A stretch of DNA of 40,411 bases from a bacterium (GTDB taxonomy: Bacteria; Patescibacteriota; Minisyncoccia; 1-14-0-10-42-19). Below, in pieces: positions 7,319 through 13,428 of this stretch. The position numbers and the translations under genes are program-made. The notes beneath the pieces are model-generated. The model worked only from the letters and a program-made list of their open reading frames with translations, was not told the origin of the DNA and did not search any database. Each line of letters opens with the position of its first letter. The first letter of the stretch is position 1. The DNA lies in NCBI GenBank assembly GCA_030690215.1, contig JAUYHD010000016.1:81681-122091 (forward strand), given 5' to 3'.

Positions 7319-7924
7319 TTATATCTCTTTTAATATAGCAAAATCCTTTTTGAGAGTCTCCATCTCGCTTCCGTTATAAAGAGCAACAGCTGGATGATAG
7401 AGAGGAACAATTTTTACCGTGCCATATTCGGCTTTTGCGTCAAACATTCTGCCGTGCATTTTGCTTATTGATTGGAGCTCGGACTCAAGCCCAAACTTTT
7501 TCATAATATAATCCATTGAAAACCGCCCCAATGTCGCAATAACTTTGGGCTGGATAATATCTATCTGCCTGTCTAAAAACGGCGCATAGAGCTTTATTTC
7601 TTCGGGTAGCGGGTCTCTATTTGACGTCGGGCGGTCTTTAACGATATTTGTTACATATACCTCTTTTCTATCAAGAGAAATGGATGCTAAGAGCTTATCT
7701 AACACCTTGCCTGCCGCACCACAAAACGGCCTGCCTGTTTCGGCTTCGTTTTTGCCGGGCGCCTCGCCAATAAACATTATTTTGGCGTGATGGCTCCCCT
7801 CGCCAATCACAGGAAATACCTTGTTTTTTATCCGCTCCTTATATAAGGGCGACTCTTTGAGATTAACAACTTCGTCTTTTATTTTGCTCAACTCTTCGGT
7901 GCGGTTGTCGCTTTTATCTTCCAT
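7319..7924 (-). CDS. Uracil-DNA glycosylase, family 4-like, without Fe-S cysteines
   Basis: The enzyme removes uracil from DNA at the start of base-excision repair. Motif 1 is GEAPGKNEAETGRPFCGAAG, and the second active-site motif is HPAVALYN near the C-terminus; NRDPLPEE and PFLDRQ are family signatures. Family-4 enzymes normally hold a 4Fe-4S cluster with four cysteines, two before motif 1 and two around the NRDPLPEE segment. Here the only cysteine is in motif 1, and the others read as Asp (VKDRP) or Tyr (LYAPFL) or are absent. Starts at 7948, 7936 and 7924 are possible; I favour ATG 7924, which aligns with the next gene's start after a shared leader. Confidence 0.85.
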   Translation of the reverse strand: MEDKSDNRTEELSKIKDEVVNLKESPLYKERIKNKVFPVIGEGSHHAKIMFIGEAPGKNEAETGRPFCGAAGKVLDKLLASISLDRKEVYVTNIVKDRPTSNRDPLPEEIKLYAPFLDRQIDIIQPKVIATLGRFSMDYIMKKFGLESELQSISKMHGRMFDAKAEYGTVKIVPLYHPAVALYNGSEMETLKKDFAILKEI

Positions 7925-7933
7925 GGCTTTTAT

Positions 7934-8061
7934 CATACCAAAAAACACAAAAACGCCCTATATTAAACTATTCGCCTATTCCCTCCTCCGTCCCCTCCTT
8001 CTAGAAGGAGGGGACTTCGGACGGGCAAAGCGCGCGAATTAGAGATATGAATAAAACAAAA
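7934..8061 (-). repeat. Duplicated gene leader, copy 1, with a 50-bp palindromic insert
   Basis: Positions 7934-7981 and 8032-8061 match 8939-9016 almost base for base. Both copies lie directly upstream of a minus-strand gene that starts ATGGA. In this copy 50 bp (7982-8031) interrupt the homology; the insert contains a perfect 24-bp palindrome at 7991-8014 (CCCCTCCTT/AAGGAGGGG centred on CTAG). Confidence 0.75.
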
Positions 8062-8099
8062 TAATGTGCTAGATCGGGTTTTGAACAAAACGGGAATTT

Positions 8100-8930
8100 T
8101 TATTTCATCAACGATTGAATCCATTTTTTGCGTTCTATAAAATCGGGGTATTTTTCTTCAAGCGCTTTTGCAAGCAAATATCCCTTTTTGTGAGAACTAT
8201 CTATCATTTTCTGGGCCTCATCATCCATATCAATGTGCTCAAAGCCCAATTGCCGTTTTGCTTCCCTATCTATCATCATTGCGTACATCTCACCAATCGT
8301 TGCCCTATCAATATCTTGGGTTATATCCAATGTTTTCATAAACTCCCGTCTTTGTTTTTCTGAAGGGAAGGCGGGGATCTCGCCCTCATTCGGCCAATCG
8401 CGAAGTAACATTTCTTCTATGTGGCCAGCTTCATGAAAAACAAGATCAGTATCATACTCAAAACGGCTTCCATGGATCCTTTCAAAAACTTCTTTGGGCG
8501 GTATAAGGATTGCTTTTAATATTTTCTCCTTGTTCTCTAGAACTTTCGGATTGGGAACTTTTTTAGCGTTAAGCGCCGTTTCTTCCAGTTCTGGGACTTC
8601 ATACCAAGCCCCCGCTCCCGCATAATCTCTTTTTCTAAAATTCTTTCCGTGCCCAATGCAATATATATGAAAATCTTTTTCGTTCTGGGAAGCATCTTCA
8701 ACCTTAAACTCATCAGTAGATTGATGTTCCCCTTTTGTAATTACATAAAAGTTCTTACTATCAAAGCTTGCGATTCGCAAATCATCTAACGTTTCTTTAC
8801 CGAGAACACCCAAAGAAAAAAGAGTTTTAGCGCTCTCTAATAAAACTTCTTTGTCGTCCTCTCCCATTTCGTATGACTTAAAGTAAGCCTCTTCTGTTTC
8901 TCCAAAATTTTCTTTTGGTAATTGCTCCAT
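8100..8930 (-). CDS. Putative gluzincin-like zinc metallopeptidase (HEAGH)
   Basis: From ATG 8930 the protein has 276 residues. It has no signal peptide and should be cytosolic. HEAGH (about residues 166-170) sits in a helix-like DTDLVFHEAGHIEEMLL, and a Glu-containing helix IGEMYAMMIDREAKRQLG about 40 residues later could give the third zinc ligand, as in gluzincins. The rest is a mixed charged domain I do not recognise. The frame extends to 8966, but that part lies in the leader shared with the uracil-DNA glycosylase gene, where it is in another frame, so it is unlikely to be translated. Peptidase activity is inferred. Confidence 0.65.
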   Translation of the reverse strand: MEQLPKENFGETEEAYFKSYEMGEDDKEVLLESAKTLFSLGVLGKETLDDLRIASFDSKNFYVITKGEHQSTDEFKVEDASQNEKDFHIYCIGHGKNFRKRDYAGAGAWYEVPELEETALNAKKVPNPKVLENKEKILKAILIPPKEVFERIHGSRFEYDTDLVFHEAGHIEEMLLRDWPNEGEIPAFPSEKQRREFMKTLDITQDIDRATIGEMYAMMIDREAKRQLGFEHIDMDDEAQKMIDSSHKKGYLLAKALEEKYPDFIERKKWIQSLMK

Positions 8931-8938
8931 TTCCTTAT

Positions 8939-9016
8939 CATACCAAAAAATACAAAAACGCCCCATATTAAACTATTCGCCTATTCGCGCGAATTAGAGA
9001 TATGAATAAAACAAAA
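8939..9016 (-). repeat. Duplicated gene leader, copy 2 (uninterrupted)
   Basis: A 78-bp sequence nearly identical to the two parts of 7934-8061. It ends at the start region of the HEAGH gene and contains the join CTATTC|GCGCGAATT where the other copy carries its 50-bp insert. Confidence 0.75.
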
Positions 9017-9092
9017 AACGCATTTCTGCAGTTTTTATGTTAACGTGTTACGCGCCGCCCGCCTGCCGGTAGGCAGGTCTGGCAAGAGATAT

Positions 9093-9213
9093 AAGGGGGA
9101 TTTACGCCTTCTTCCCAAAAAATGATGAGTGGAGAGAAGTGGCGCAGTCGCCCAAGAACGCAAAATTTATTTTTGTATTAGTATAGCTTTGTGGGTTTGA
9201 TTAAAATAGGGTG
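9093..9213. repeat. Diverged intergenic duplication, copy 1
   Basis: The segment contains AAAAAATGATGA...GGAGAGAAGTGGC and ends TTTGATTAAAATAGGGTG. The same order of blocks occurs at 9673-9808 with many changes. Just upstream (9056-9082) is a GC-rich palindrome, GCCTGCCGGTAGGCAGG. No gene is seen. Confidence 0.5.
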
Positions 9214-9251
9214 AAAAAGTTGCCAGGAAAGACAACTTGTTTTTAGAGGAA

Positions 9252-9497
9252 TTAGTATTCCAACTTAATCCCCACCTTGTCGGCAATCTGTTTCATCCAT
9301 TTCTCAATCCTATCAACACGATGAGCAAGGACAAGCATTTCTTGAAAGTAGGTATCTGCTTTCTTGGCATAGGAATCAACAGAAGATTGTAAATCAGAAA
9401 AATCTTTTCGCACTTCTTCAAGGTCTTTCTTTGTGGCAACCTCTTCCCTTGTAGCAAAAACCTCTATTAATTTTTTGATATCTTGATCCGTAAGCAT
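9252..9497 (-). CDS. Small coiled-coil protein of unknown function
   Basis: The 81-residue product begins MLTDQDIKKLIEVFATREEVATKKDLEE and is predicted to be almost entirely helical with heptad spacing of hydrophobic residues, ending VDRIEKWMKQIADKVGIKLEY. Similar short coiled-coil proteins are frequent in CPR genomes; no function is known to me. A TTGACG-18-TACAAT promoter lies so close that the mRNA would have only about 2 leader bases. It stands alone between repeat blocks. Confidence 0.65.
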   Translation of the reverse strand: MLTDQDIKKLIEVFATREEVATKKDLEEVRKDFSDLQSSVDSYAKKADTYFQEMLVLAHRVDRIEKWMKQIADKVGIKLEY

Positions 9498-9505
9498 ATA
9501 TTTCC

Positions 9506-9535
9506 ATTGTAGGACGCAACCAAAACATCCGTCAA
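9506..9535 (-). promoter_or_regulatory. Promoter of the coiled-coil gene, near-leaderless
   Basis: TTGACG (9535-9530), 18-nt spacer, TACAAT (9511-9506) on the minus strand. The predicted +1 is near 9499 and the ATG is at 9497. Confidence 0.6.
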
Positions 9536-9558
9536 GGGTACGCCAAAATTAAAGAAGG

Positions 9559-9652
9559 TGGGTAAACTTGCCTCTTCAGGCAACTTTTGTTGCGCGCCGC
9601 CCATTCGGGCGAGCCTCGCAAATTTTTCTGAAGAAAAATTTGCGCGGGTGGG
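9559..9652. repeat. Three-hairpin repeat, copy 1
   Basis: It carries TTGCCTCTTCAGGCAA, then GCCGCC...GGGCGAGC, then a long AT hairpin CGCAAATTTTTCT/AGAAAAATTTGCG. The same three modules in the same order occur at 10855-10941 next to the initiator tRNA, where the last hairpin follows the tRNA 3' end. Confidence 0.7.
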
Positions 9653-9672
9653 ACGAATTTGGCACGGTTTTG

Positions 9673-9808
9673 CTAGGGATTTAAAGGCGATTTATGCTCT
9701 TTCTGCGAAAAATGATGAATTGGAAGAAGCGGCCTGATCGTCTAAACGAGCGATATTAAATTATTATATTCCCAATATAGCACCTGCGATTTGATTAAAA
9801 TAGGTGGG
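9673..9808. repeat. Diverged intergenic duplication, copy 2
   Basis: Shares AGGGATTT, AAAATGATGAATTGGA, AAGCGGC and TTTGATTAAAATAGG, in order, with 9093-9213. Both copies lie upstream of a minus-strand gene start at a similar distance relation. Confidence 0.5.
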
Positions 9809-9870
9809 GGAATTAGTGCGTTAAGGCAAAATATAAACTACCCCGTCTTCGGTCTTATCAAAATATTTTA

Positions 9871-10440
9871 TTATCTCAAATGCGGCTTAAGATACTCTTC
9901 AATTTTTTTGGTTGCCAATTGAACTGCTTGATTAAATTCATCCCCATCACCGCCATCATAAATAATGTTGTCTATTTCTTCCATTTTCCCAGGCTCGGTC
10001 ACTCGTTGCTCAATAAATATTCTAAGGCTTATAAGAAGTTTTTTGATACAATCTTGAAAATCTTTTTGAACTTCAACCGCCCCTTTCCCCCAAGATACTT
10101 CCGCTTCTTTTAATTCAACATCTAAGTCAGAATTTGCTTCTGTAACTTTTTTCCAACGCACAACATAGACTGCTCGAATTGAGTCTTTATTATTTATTGC
10201 CGAAGAAGAGTCTTTGCCTTCCTCTTTGAGAGCCAACATCATTTCTGTGTGAGAAATAAAAGGATTTCTCACATATTTTAGGGCGTCTCTAATTTTATAA
10301 ACCGATCTTAAATATCGTCTAGCAAGCTCATAGTCAGTTTTTCCTTTCAGCTGCTTCTTCCAAGCGGTAAGACCAATTACTGCTACCACCGCTCCGGTTA
10401 AAGCGGCTAGAGCCATAATGCTATCGGTTATTATTGTCAT
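9871..10440 (-). CDS. Membrane-anchored protein of unknown function
   Basis: The 189-residue product has one N-terminal membrane segment (about residues 8-27) followed by WKKQLKGKTDYELARRYLRSVYKIRDALKYVRNPF, a pattern seen in uncharacterised single-pass proteins of many bacteria. The rest is helical and soluble (residues 50-189). No catalytic motif is seen. It is the last of a group of three minus-strand genes (10828 to 9871) with gaps of 1-3 bp, all coding for membrane proteins, so they probably act together. Confidence 0.65.
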   Translation of the reverse strand: MTIITDSIMALAALTGAVVAVIGLTAWKKQLKGKTDYELARRYLRSVYKIRDALKYVRNPFISHTEMMLALKEEGKDSSSAINNKDSIRAVYVVRWKKVTEANSDLDVELKEAEVSWGKGAVEVQKDFQDCIKKLLISLRIFIEQRVTEPGKMEEIDNIIYDGGDGDEFNQAVQLATKKIEEYLKPHLR

Positions 10441-10443
10441 AAT

Positions 10444-10617
10444 TCATGGTAGCTTTGGCAAGCCAAACAGCCCAGGCCGCTCATTTTCAATCCATCCACT
10501 ATGATCAATCTCGCCCTTATAATTAATTTCTATCCCATTACGCAATATCAAAAGAAACCAAAAAATTGTAACCAGGAGTGCTAACTTAAACCAATTTTGT
10601 GTTAAAAATTTCTTCAT
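10444..10617 (-). CDS. Small single-pass membrane protein
   Basis: From ATG 10617 the protein has 57 residues: a basic start MKKFLTQNWFK, one membrane helix (about residues 11-27), and a polar tail ending GLFGLPKLP. The frame extends 6 codons upstream to 10635 but then overlaps the preceding gene more deeply. The start overlaps the upstream stop, indicating translational coupling. Function unknown. Confidence 0.55.
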   Translation of the reverse strand: MKKFLTQNWFKLALLVTIFWFLLILRNGIEINYKGEIDHSGWIENERPGLFGLPKLP

Positions 10618-10618
10618 A

Positions 10619-10828
10619 TTATTTTTTGCGGGCATTTTCTTCCAGTTCTTCGAAACGATTCTTTAGCCATGCCCCAAGCTCAGTAAGTTGAAAAAGTATT
10701 AATACCAGCAGAACAACTACTAATCCTATAAAATTATCCCTTACCCAATCATGAAGTAGCCAGCTAGCAACAGCAAGAACTACAAGAAAAATAAAAACAC
10801 GTTTTCTACTTTCTCTATAATAAGACAT
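10619..10828 (-). CDS. Small membrane protein with two hydrophobic segments
   Basis: I choose ATG 10828 (MSYYRESRKRVFIFLVVLAV, 69 residues). It has two membrane segments and a charged C-terminal helix (ELGAWLKNRFEELEENARKK). The frame is open back to 10954, but that part lies in the three-hairpin repeat and the tRNA, so it is not real coding sequence. It is the first gene of the small membrane protein trio. Function unknown. Confidence 0.6.
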   Translation of the reverse strand: MSYYRESRKRVFIFLVVLAVASWLLHDWVRDNFIGLVVVLLVLILFQLTELGAWLKNRFEELEENARKK

Positions 10829-10854
10829 GTTTGAATAAAATATTATTAAATAGG

Positions 10855-10941
10855 TATGGAAACTTGCCTCTTCAGGCAACTTTTGTTGCGGGCCGCCTAA
10901 AGGCGAGCCTCGCAAATTTTTCTTCAAAAAAATTTGCGGGG
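10855..10941. repeat. Three-hairpin repeat, copy 2, abutting the initiator tRNA
   Basis: Same module order as 9559-9652. The AT hairpin GCAAATTTTT...AAATTTGC overlaps the last bases of the tRNA acceptor strand on the minus strand and is followed there by further hairpins, so it may act as its terminator or 3' processing signal. Confidence 0.65.
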
Positions 10942-11259
10942 GCCGGAATTGCACCGGCGTCTGGAGGTTCTTTTACACCTCTTGTTTCCAAAAGGAATGG
11001 ACTATACCACCTTCCTCTGCAAACTCGCAAAGGAAGTTCCTATTATAGTCTCTGAACCTTGTCGCCTAAGGCGACCTTGGCTGCTGATTACCAAATCCCC
11101 TTTCTTTTCACGCATTCACATATATCTTTACAGATTCTGTTGTAGCGAAAAGGGCTCTTATGGCTTTCCAGCAATTTAAGGAATTTTTCCACTTTACATT
11201 ACTGTAAAGGGTCACAGATATTCTATGAGCCTCCCGAGGTACTACTCCTCCACCCCGCG
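10934..11259 (-). tRNA. Initiator tRNA-fMet(CAT), split by a group I intron
   Basis: Exons are 11259-11225 (5') and 10969-10934 (3'). Joined, they give a full cloverleaf: acceptor CGCGGGG/CCCCGCA with the initiator C1-A72 mismatch, D stem GAGG/CCTC with the initiator-type A11-U24 pair, anticodon arm GGAGG-CTCATAA-CCTCC, T arm GCCGG-TGCAATT-CCGGC. The CCA end is not encoded. Only two of the three hallmark G-C pairs of the anticodon stem are kept (A29-U41). The intron lies after U36. Initiation in this cell would depend on splicing if no second copy exists elsewhere. Confidence 0.9.
10970..11224 (-). ncRNA. Self-splicing group I intron in the anticodon loop of tRNA-fMet
   Basis: The 255-nt intron shows the conserved core in the right order on the minus strand: P (AAATTGCTGGAAA, about 11178-11166), Q (AATCAGCAGCCAAGG, about 11089-11076), R (GTTCAGAGACTATA, about 11057-11043) and S (GGTATAGTCC, 11008-10999). 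R and S pair as P7, the guanosine site. Between Q and R is the P6 hairpin GTCGCC-TTA-GGCGAC; between R and S the P8 hairpin CTTCCT...AGGAAG. The 5' exon ends in U and can pair with GUGACC in the intron to form P1 with a U-G pair; the intron ends in G. No homing endonuclease is encoded. Confidence 0.9.
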
Positions 11260-11268
11260 GCATAAAAT

Positions 11269-11300
11269 CATCACGGGGTACTGCTCCTCTTACACCCCGC
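11269..11300 (-). repeat. Partial duplicate of the tRNA-fMet 5' half in the leader
   Basis: Immediately upstream of the tRNA the minus strand reads GCGGGGTG, a TAA insert, then GAGGAGCAGTACCCCG and GATG, closely matching the acceptor 5' strand, D arm and start of the anticodon arm of the real tRNA 41 bp away. It has no 3' half. Confidence 0.6.
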
Positions 11301-11304
11301 AATG

Positions 11305-11333
11305 TGATTATTATGATAAAACAAATTCGTCAA
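11305..11333 (-). promoter_or_regulatory. Candidate promoter for the tRNA-fMet gene
   Basis: TTGACG (11333-11328), 17-nt spacer, TAATCA (11310-11305) on the minus strand. Transcription would start at about 11298, so the partial tRNA duplicate would be the 5' leader. Confidence 0.35.
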
Positions 11334-11382
11334 ATTCGCAAATACGCCCAAAAAGTGTTTTCTGCTGATTTTCTTAAAACTC

Positions 11383-11411
11383 TTGCTCTTTTATATTTTT
11401 TATGGTATTCT
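11383..11411 (+). promoter_or_regulatory. Promoter giving a leaderless mRNA for the 71-residue protein
   Basis: TTGCTC (11383-11388), 17-nt spacer, TATTCT (11406-11411). The predicted +1 coincides with ATG 11418; there is no ribosome site. Confidence 0.5.
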
Positions 11412-11417
11412 TTACAC

Positions 11418-11633
11418 ATGGACAAAGATACTCTAGTAAAAGATTATAACCCGGTAACTCCTGCTGTGTTCCTTACGCACTACAACAAAAACATCCCAAA
11501 AAGCTTCCCCCACGCGACAAACAAGGCATTGGAGCAGTTTCAAATCGCATATCCCCGGCTTTTTAAAAACCACGACGAATGGTCTGTTGAAAAGCACCGA
11601 AAACGCTTTATGGACTGGCTCTCTTCACAGTAA
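11418..11633 (+). CDS. Small soluble protein of unknown function
   Basis: From ATG 11418 the product has 71 residues: MDKDTLVKDYNPVTPAVFLT ... RFMDWLSSQ. It is rich in aromatic and basic residues and has no membrane segment. The open frame runs back to 11304 but that part overlaps the promoter and the divergent tRNA promoter. I recognise no family; small proteins with this aromatic pattern occur in CPR. A clear terminator follows, so it is monocistronic. Confidence 0.6.
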   Translation: MDKDTLVKDYNPVTPAVFLTHYNKNIPKSFPHATNKALEQFQIAYPRLFKNHDEWSVEKHRKRFMDWLSSQ

Positions 11634-11657
11634 AAAGCTCCCGAAAAGGGGCTTTTT
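11633..11657 (+). terminator. Rho-independent terminator
   Basis: AAAAGCTCC and GGGGCTTTTTT pair around a CGAAAA loop; a T-run follows. Confidence 0.75.
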
Positions 11658-11714
11658 TGTTTATCTCGTTTTTTCTATATATAATAGGATTGTTATCATT
11701 CATCGTTTAAATAT

Positions 11715-12281
11715 ATGGGAATATTTTTCACAGGCAAAGGAGACAAAGGACACAGCAAAGTAGGCAAAGTAAAAATGGACAAAAGCTGTGTTGAGGCAGA
11801 AGTACTGGGCACACTTGATGAGCTTAACAGTCTCTTAGGCCTTATTAAATCGCAAAAAGAACTGCCGAAAGATATCAAAAAACACTTAGAAAATGTGCAA
11901 GAAAAGCTTTTTATTATACAAGCGCATGCGGCAGCCCTCATCTTTAAAGGCAAGCAGACAGCCAAAATTACCACCGATCACATCAAAGAACTGGAAGCAA
12001 TTATTGAGGTGCTTGAAAAAGAAATAAAACCCGCAAAAAAATTCATTCTTTCGGGAGAACATGAGCTTGCCGCCTGGCTTGATTATGCCCGCGCGGTATC
12101 GCGCAAAGTGGAACGCGAAGTAGTCCGCTTTAAAAAGACCCTTCGACGCGGCTCAGGGCGAGCAACAGTATCGCCCGAAACGATTGCGTTTCTTAACCGC
12201 CTCTCAAGCTTTTTGTTCGCGCTTGCCCGAAGCGAAATGAAAAAAAGCGGGAAAAAAGAGAAACACCCCAGCTACAAATAA
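11715..12281 (+). CDS. PduO-type ATP:cob(I)alamin adenosyltransferase homologue
   Basis: The 188-residue protein matches the PduO/MMAB family, which adenosylates cobalamin. The N-terminal ATP site is FTGKGDKGHSKVGKVKMDK, followed by VLGTLDELNSLLG; later come FILSGEHELAAWLDYARAVSRKVER and FLNRLSSFLFALAR. These helices form the trimeric five-helix bundle. The family's usual TGxGDxGxT ends in GHSKV here, a small change in the P-loop-like region. No B12 enzyme or transport gene is nearby, and CPR cells rarely use B12, so another ATP-dependent role is possible. An insertion-like RRGSGRA segment is seen near residue 150. Confidence 0.85.
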   Translation: MGIFFTGKGDKGHSKVGKVKMDKSCVEAEVLGTLDELNSLLGLIKSQKELPKDIKKHLENVQEKLFIIQAHAAALIFKGKQTAKITTDHIKELEAIIEVLEKEIKPAKKFILSGEHELAAWLDYARAVSRKVEREVVRFKKTLRRGSGRATVSPETIAFLNRLSSFLFALARSEMKKSGKKEKHPSYK

Positions 12282-12330
12282 CAAATTTCAAATATCAAAA
12301 TCCAAATTACAAAACACCGCAAATGAAACT

Positions 12331-12360
12331 CCACGGCCTAAAACGGCCGTGGTTTTCTTT
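12331..12360 (+). terminator. Rho-independent terminator
   Basis: CCACGGCC (12331-12338) pairs with GGCCGTGG (12345-12352) followed by TTTTCTTT. It lies after a 'CAAATTTCAAATATCAAAATCC' type spacer. Confidence 0.85.
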
Positions 12361-12372
12361 ACGGGCCATATA

Positions 12373-12403
12373 AAAAATCTGAAGGTTTGCCCTTCAGATT
12401 TTT
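12373..12403 (-). terminator. Rho-independent terminator of the 12394..12675 gene
   Basis: Stem TCTGAAGG/CCTTCAGA with flanking A5/T5 on both sides and loop TTTGC. The TGA stop (12394-12396) is inside the stem. Confidence 0.8.
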
Positions 12404-12675
12404 GCTATTTCATCTTCAAGAAACTTATAAAAAAACCACGCGCCAACTAGCGCTCCCCCGACAACCAGCCACAGCCAGTAGCCAATAATTTCTTTTATTG
12501 ATTCGTTGCTCAACCATACCACCAGCCAATCTATGCCGAATAACGTCAGCACTCCGTTCAATAGAAGAAAACATAACCCCAGCGCTAGAGGAAACACAAG
12601 CCCAAAAAGAAAAATTCCCATAAACGCGCCGAGCAACATCCCTTCGGCTTTCCCGCCTTTTTTTAAAATAGCCAT
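12394..12675 (-). CDS. Small polytopic membrane protein
   Basis: The 93-residue protein begins MAILKKGGKAEGMLLGAFMG and has about three hydrophobic helices (12-34, 38-52, 66-82) with a charged C-terminus KFLEDEIAKI. AAGGAGG lies about 11 nt before the ATG, one of the few strong ribosome sites in this part. No family is recognised. It is followed by its own terminator and sits after the HEPN-like gene in the same direction. Confidence 0.65.
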   Translation of the reverse strand: MAILKKGGKAEGMLLGAFMGIFLFGLVFPLALGLCFLLLNGVLTLFGIDWLVVWLSNESIKEIIGYWLWLVVGGALVGAWFFYKFLEDEIAKI

Positions 12676-12742
12676 CCCTGCAATCCTCCTTTTTTTTAAA
12701 TAACTCTATTTTGTGTTTTGGTTTTTGTAATTTGGTATTTAA

Positions 12743-13240
12743 CTAGATATATTCAAATTCTTTGAGCCCCCTTTTAAAAAGCTCAATTGCGTATTCCGCC
12801 TCGCTCTTCGTGATTGCGCTTTCGGGTTCGTGGGCAATACGGTTGCGCATTTTGTGCGCCTTCCACACATCCTGCAATGCTTCGAAATCGCTCGGTTCAA
12901 TATTTTTTAACCGCTCTCCCATTGTTATTCCCTCGTACCCCATACGCTTAAGCAAATCGTCCATAATAGAATCCGCCTCAATAACCGCCAATTTCCAATC
13001 GGACGGGTGATCTGATTTTATTCGCTTCTCTACTGCCCTCCATCTGCTTGAGCGCGTCTCCCGCGGAAGATGCTCGGTACGCATAAATTCCGCAATATCT
13101 TTAAGCACGCGCCACCGCACAATCTCTTGCGTTTTTACCACAATAGCAATAATCGCGGAAACAGCAGTCACCGAAATGACAATCGCTATCGCTTTCCACC
13201 AAAAAATAAGTCCCGATACTGATGCTAAAAATTCATTCAT
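12743..13240 (-). CDS. Membrane-anchored protein with an RNxxAH (HEPN-like) domain
   Basis: The 165-residue protein has an N-terminal membrane helix (about residues 13-34), then a helical soluble domain. Near the end is HKMRNRIAHEPESAITKSEAEYAIELF; the RNRIAH fits the Rx4-6H motif of HEPN domains, and the preceding WKLAVIEADSIMDDLLKRMG looks like the helix that packs against it. HEPN proteins are often RNases or dimer modules; here the membrane anchor is unusual. No nucleotidyltransferase (MNT) partner is next to it, so a toxin-antitoxin role is not supported. RNase activity is unproven. Confidence 0.65.
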   Translation of the reverse strand: MNEFLASVSGLIFWWKAIAIVISVTAVSAIIAIVVKTQEIVRWRVLKDIAEFMRTEHLPRETRSSRWRAVEKRIKSDHPSDWKLAVIEADSIMDDLLKRMGYEGITMGERLKNIEPSDFEALQDVWKAHKMRNRIAHEPESAITKSEAEYAIELFKRGLKEFEYI

Positions 13241-13249
13241 GTTGTAATT

Positions 13250-13421
13250 GGAGTAATCAAAAATATGCGGATATTATACATGATCACATAACTAAAAACG
13301 CAAAGTGCAAAGCGCAAAACCACAACGCAAAGCGAAAAACTGCAATACAGTAGCGACGTATAATCTTTTAGTTTTAAGCTGTGGTTTTGAGTTTTGATTT
13401 TTACGCTTTGAGCTTTTCATA
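13250..13421 (+). repeat. AT-rich 'AAAGC word' element, copy 1
   Basis: Begins near AGTAATCAAAAATAT, continues ACTAAAAACGCAAAGTGCAA, CACAACGCAAAGCG, TATAATCTTTTAGTTTT, and ends GAGCTTTTCATATGA 7 bp before the gatA stop. It fills the whole gap between gatA and the HEPN-like gene. Three other copies are at 15164-15407, 17443-17600 and 21789-21990. Confidence 0.8.
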
Positions 13422-13428
13422 TGAATAC

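Larger units (their letters stand above)
9498..9870. other. Gene-free stretch filled by two repeat blocks
   Basis: This 373-bp stretch holds the promoter of 9252..9497, the three-hairpin repeat (9559-9652) and the diverged duplication (9673-9808). I find no coding frame or RNA gene in it. Confidence 0.6.

Noticed and set aside
10831-11302. Open frames of 64-81 codons across the intron-containing tRNA
   Set aside because: They overlap the tRNA exons and the intron core; none has a ribosome site or protein-like composition.
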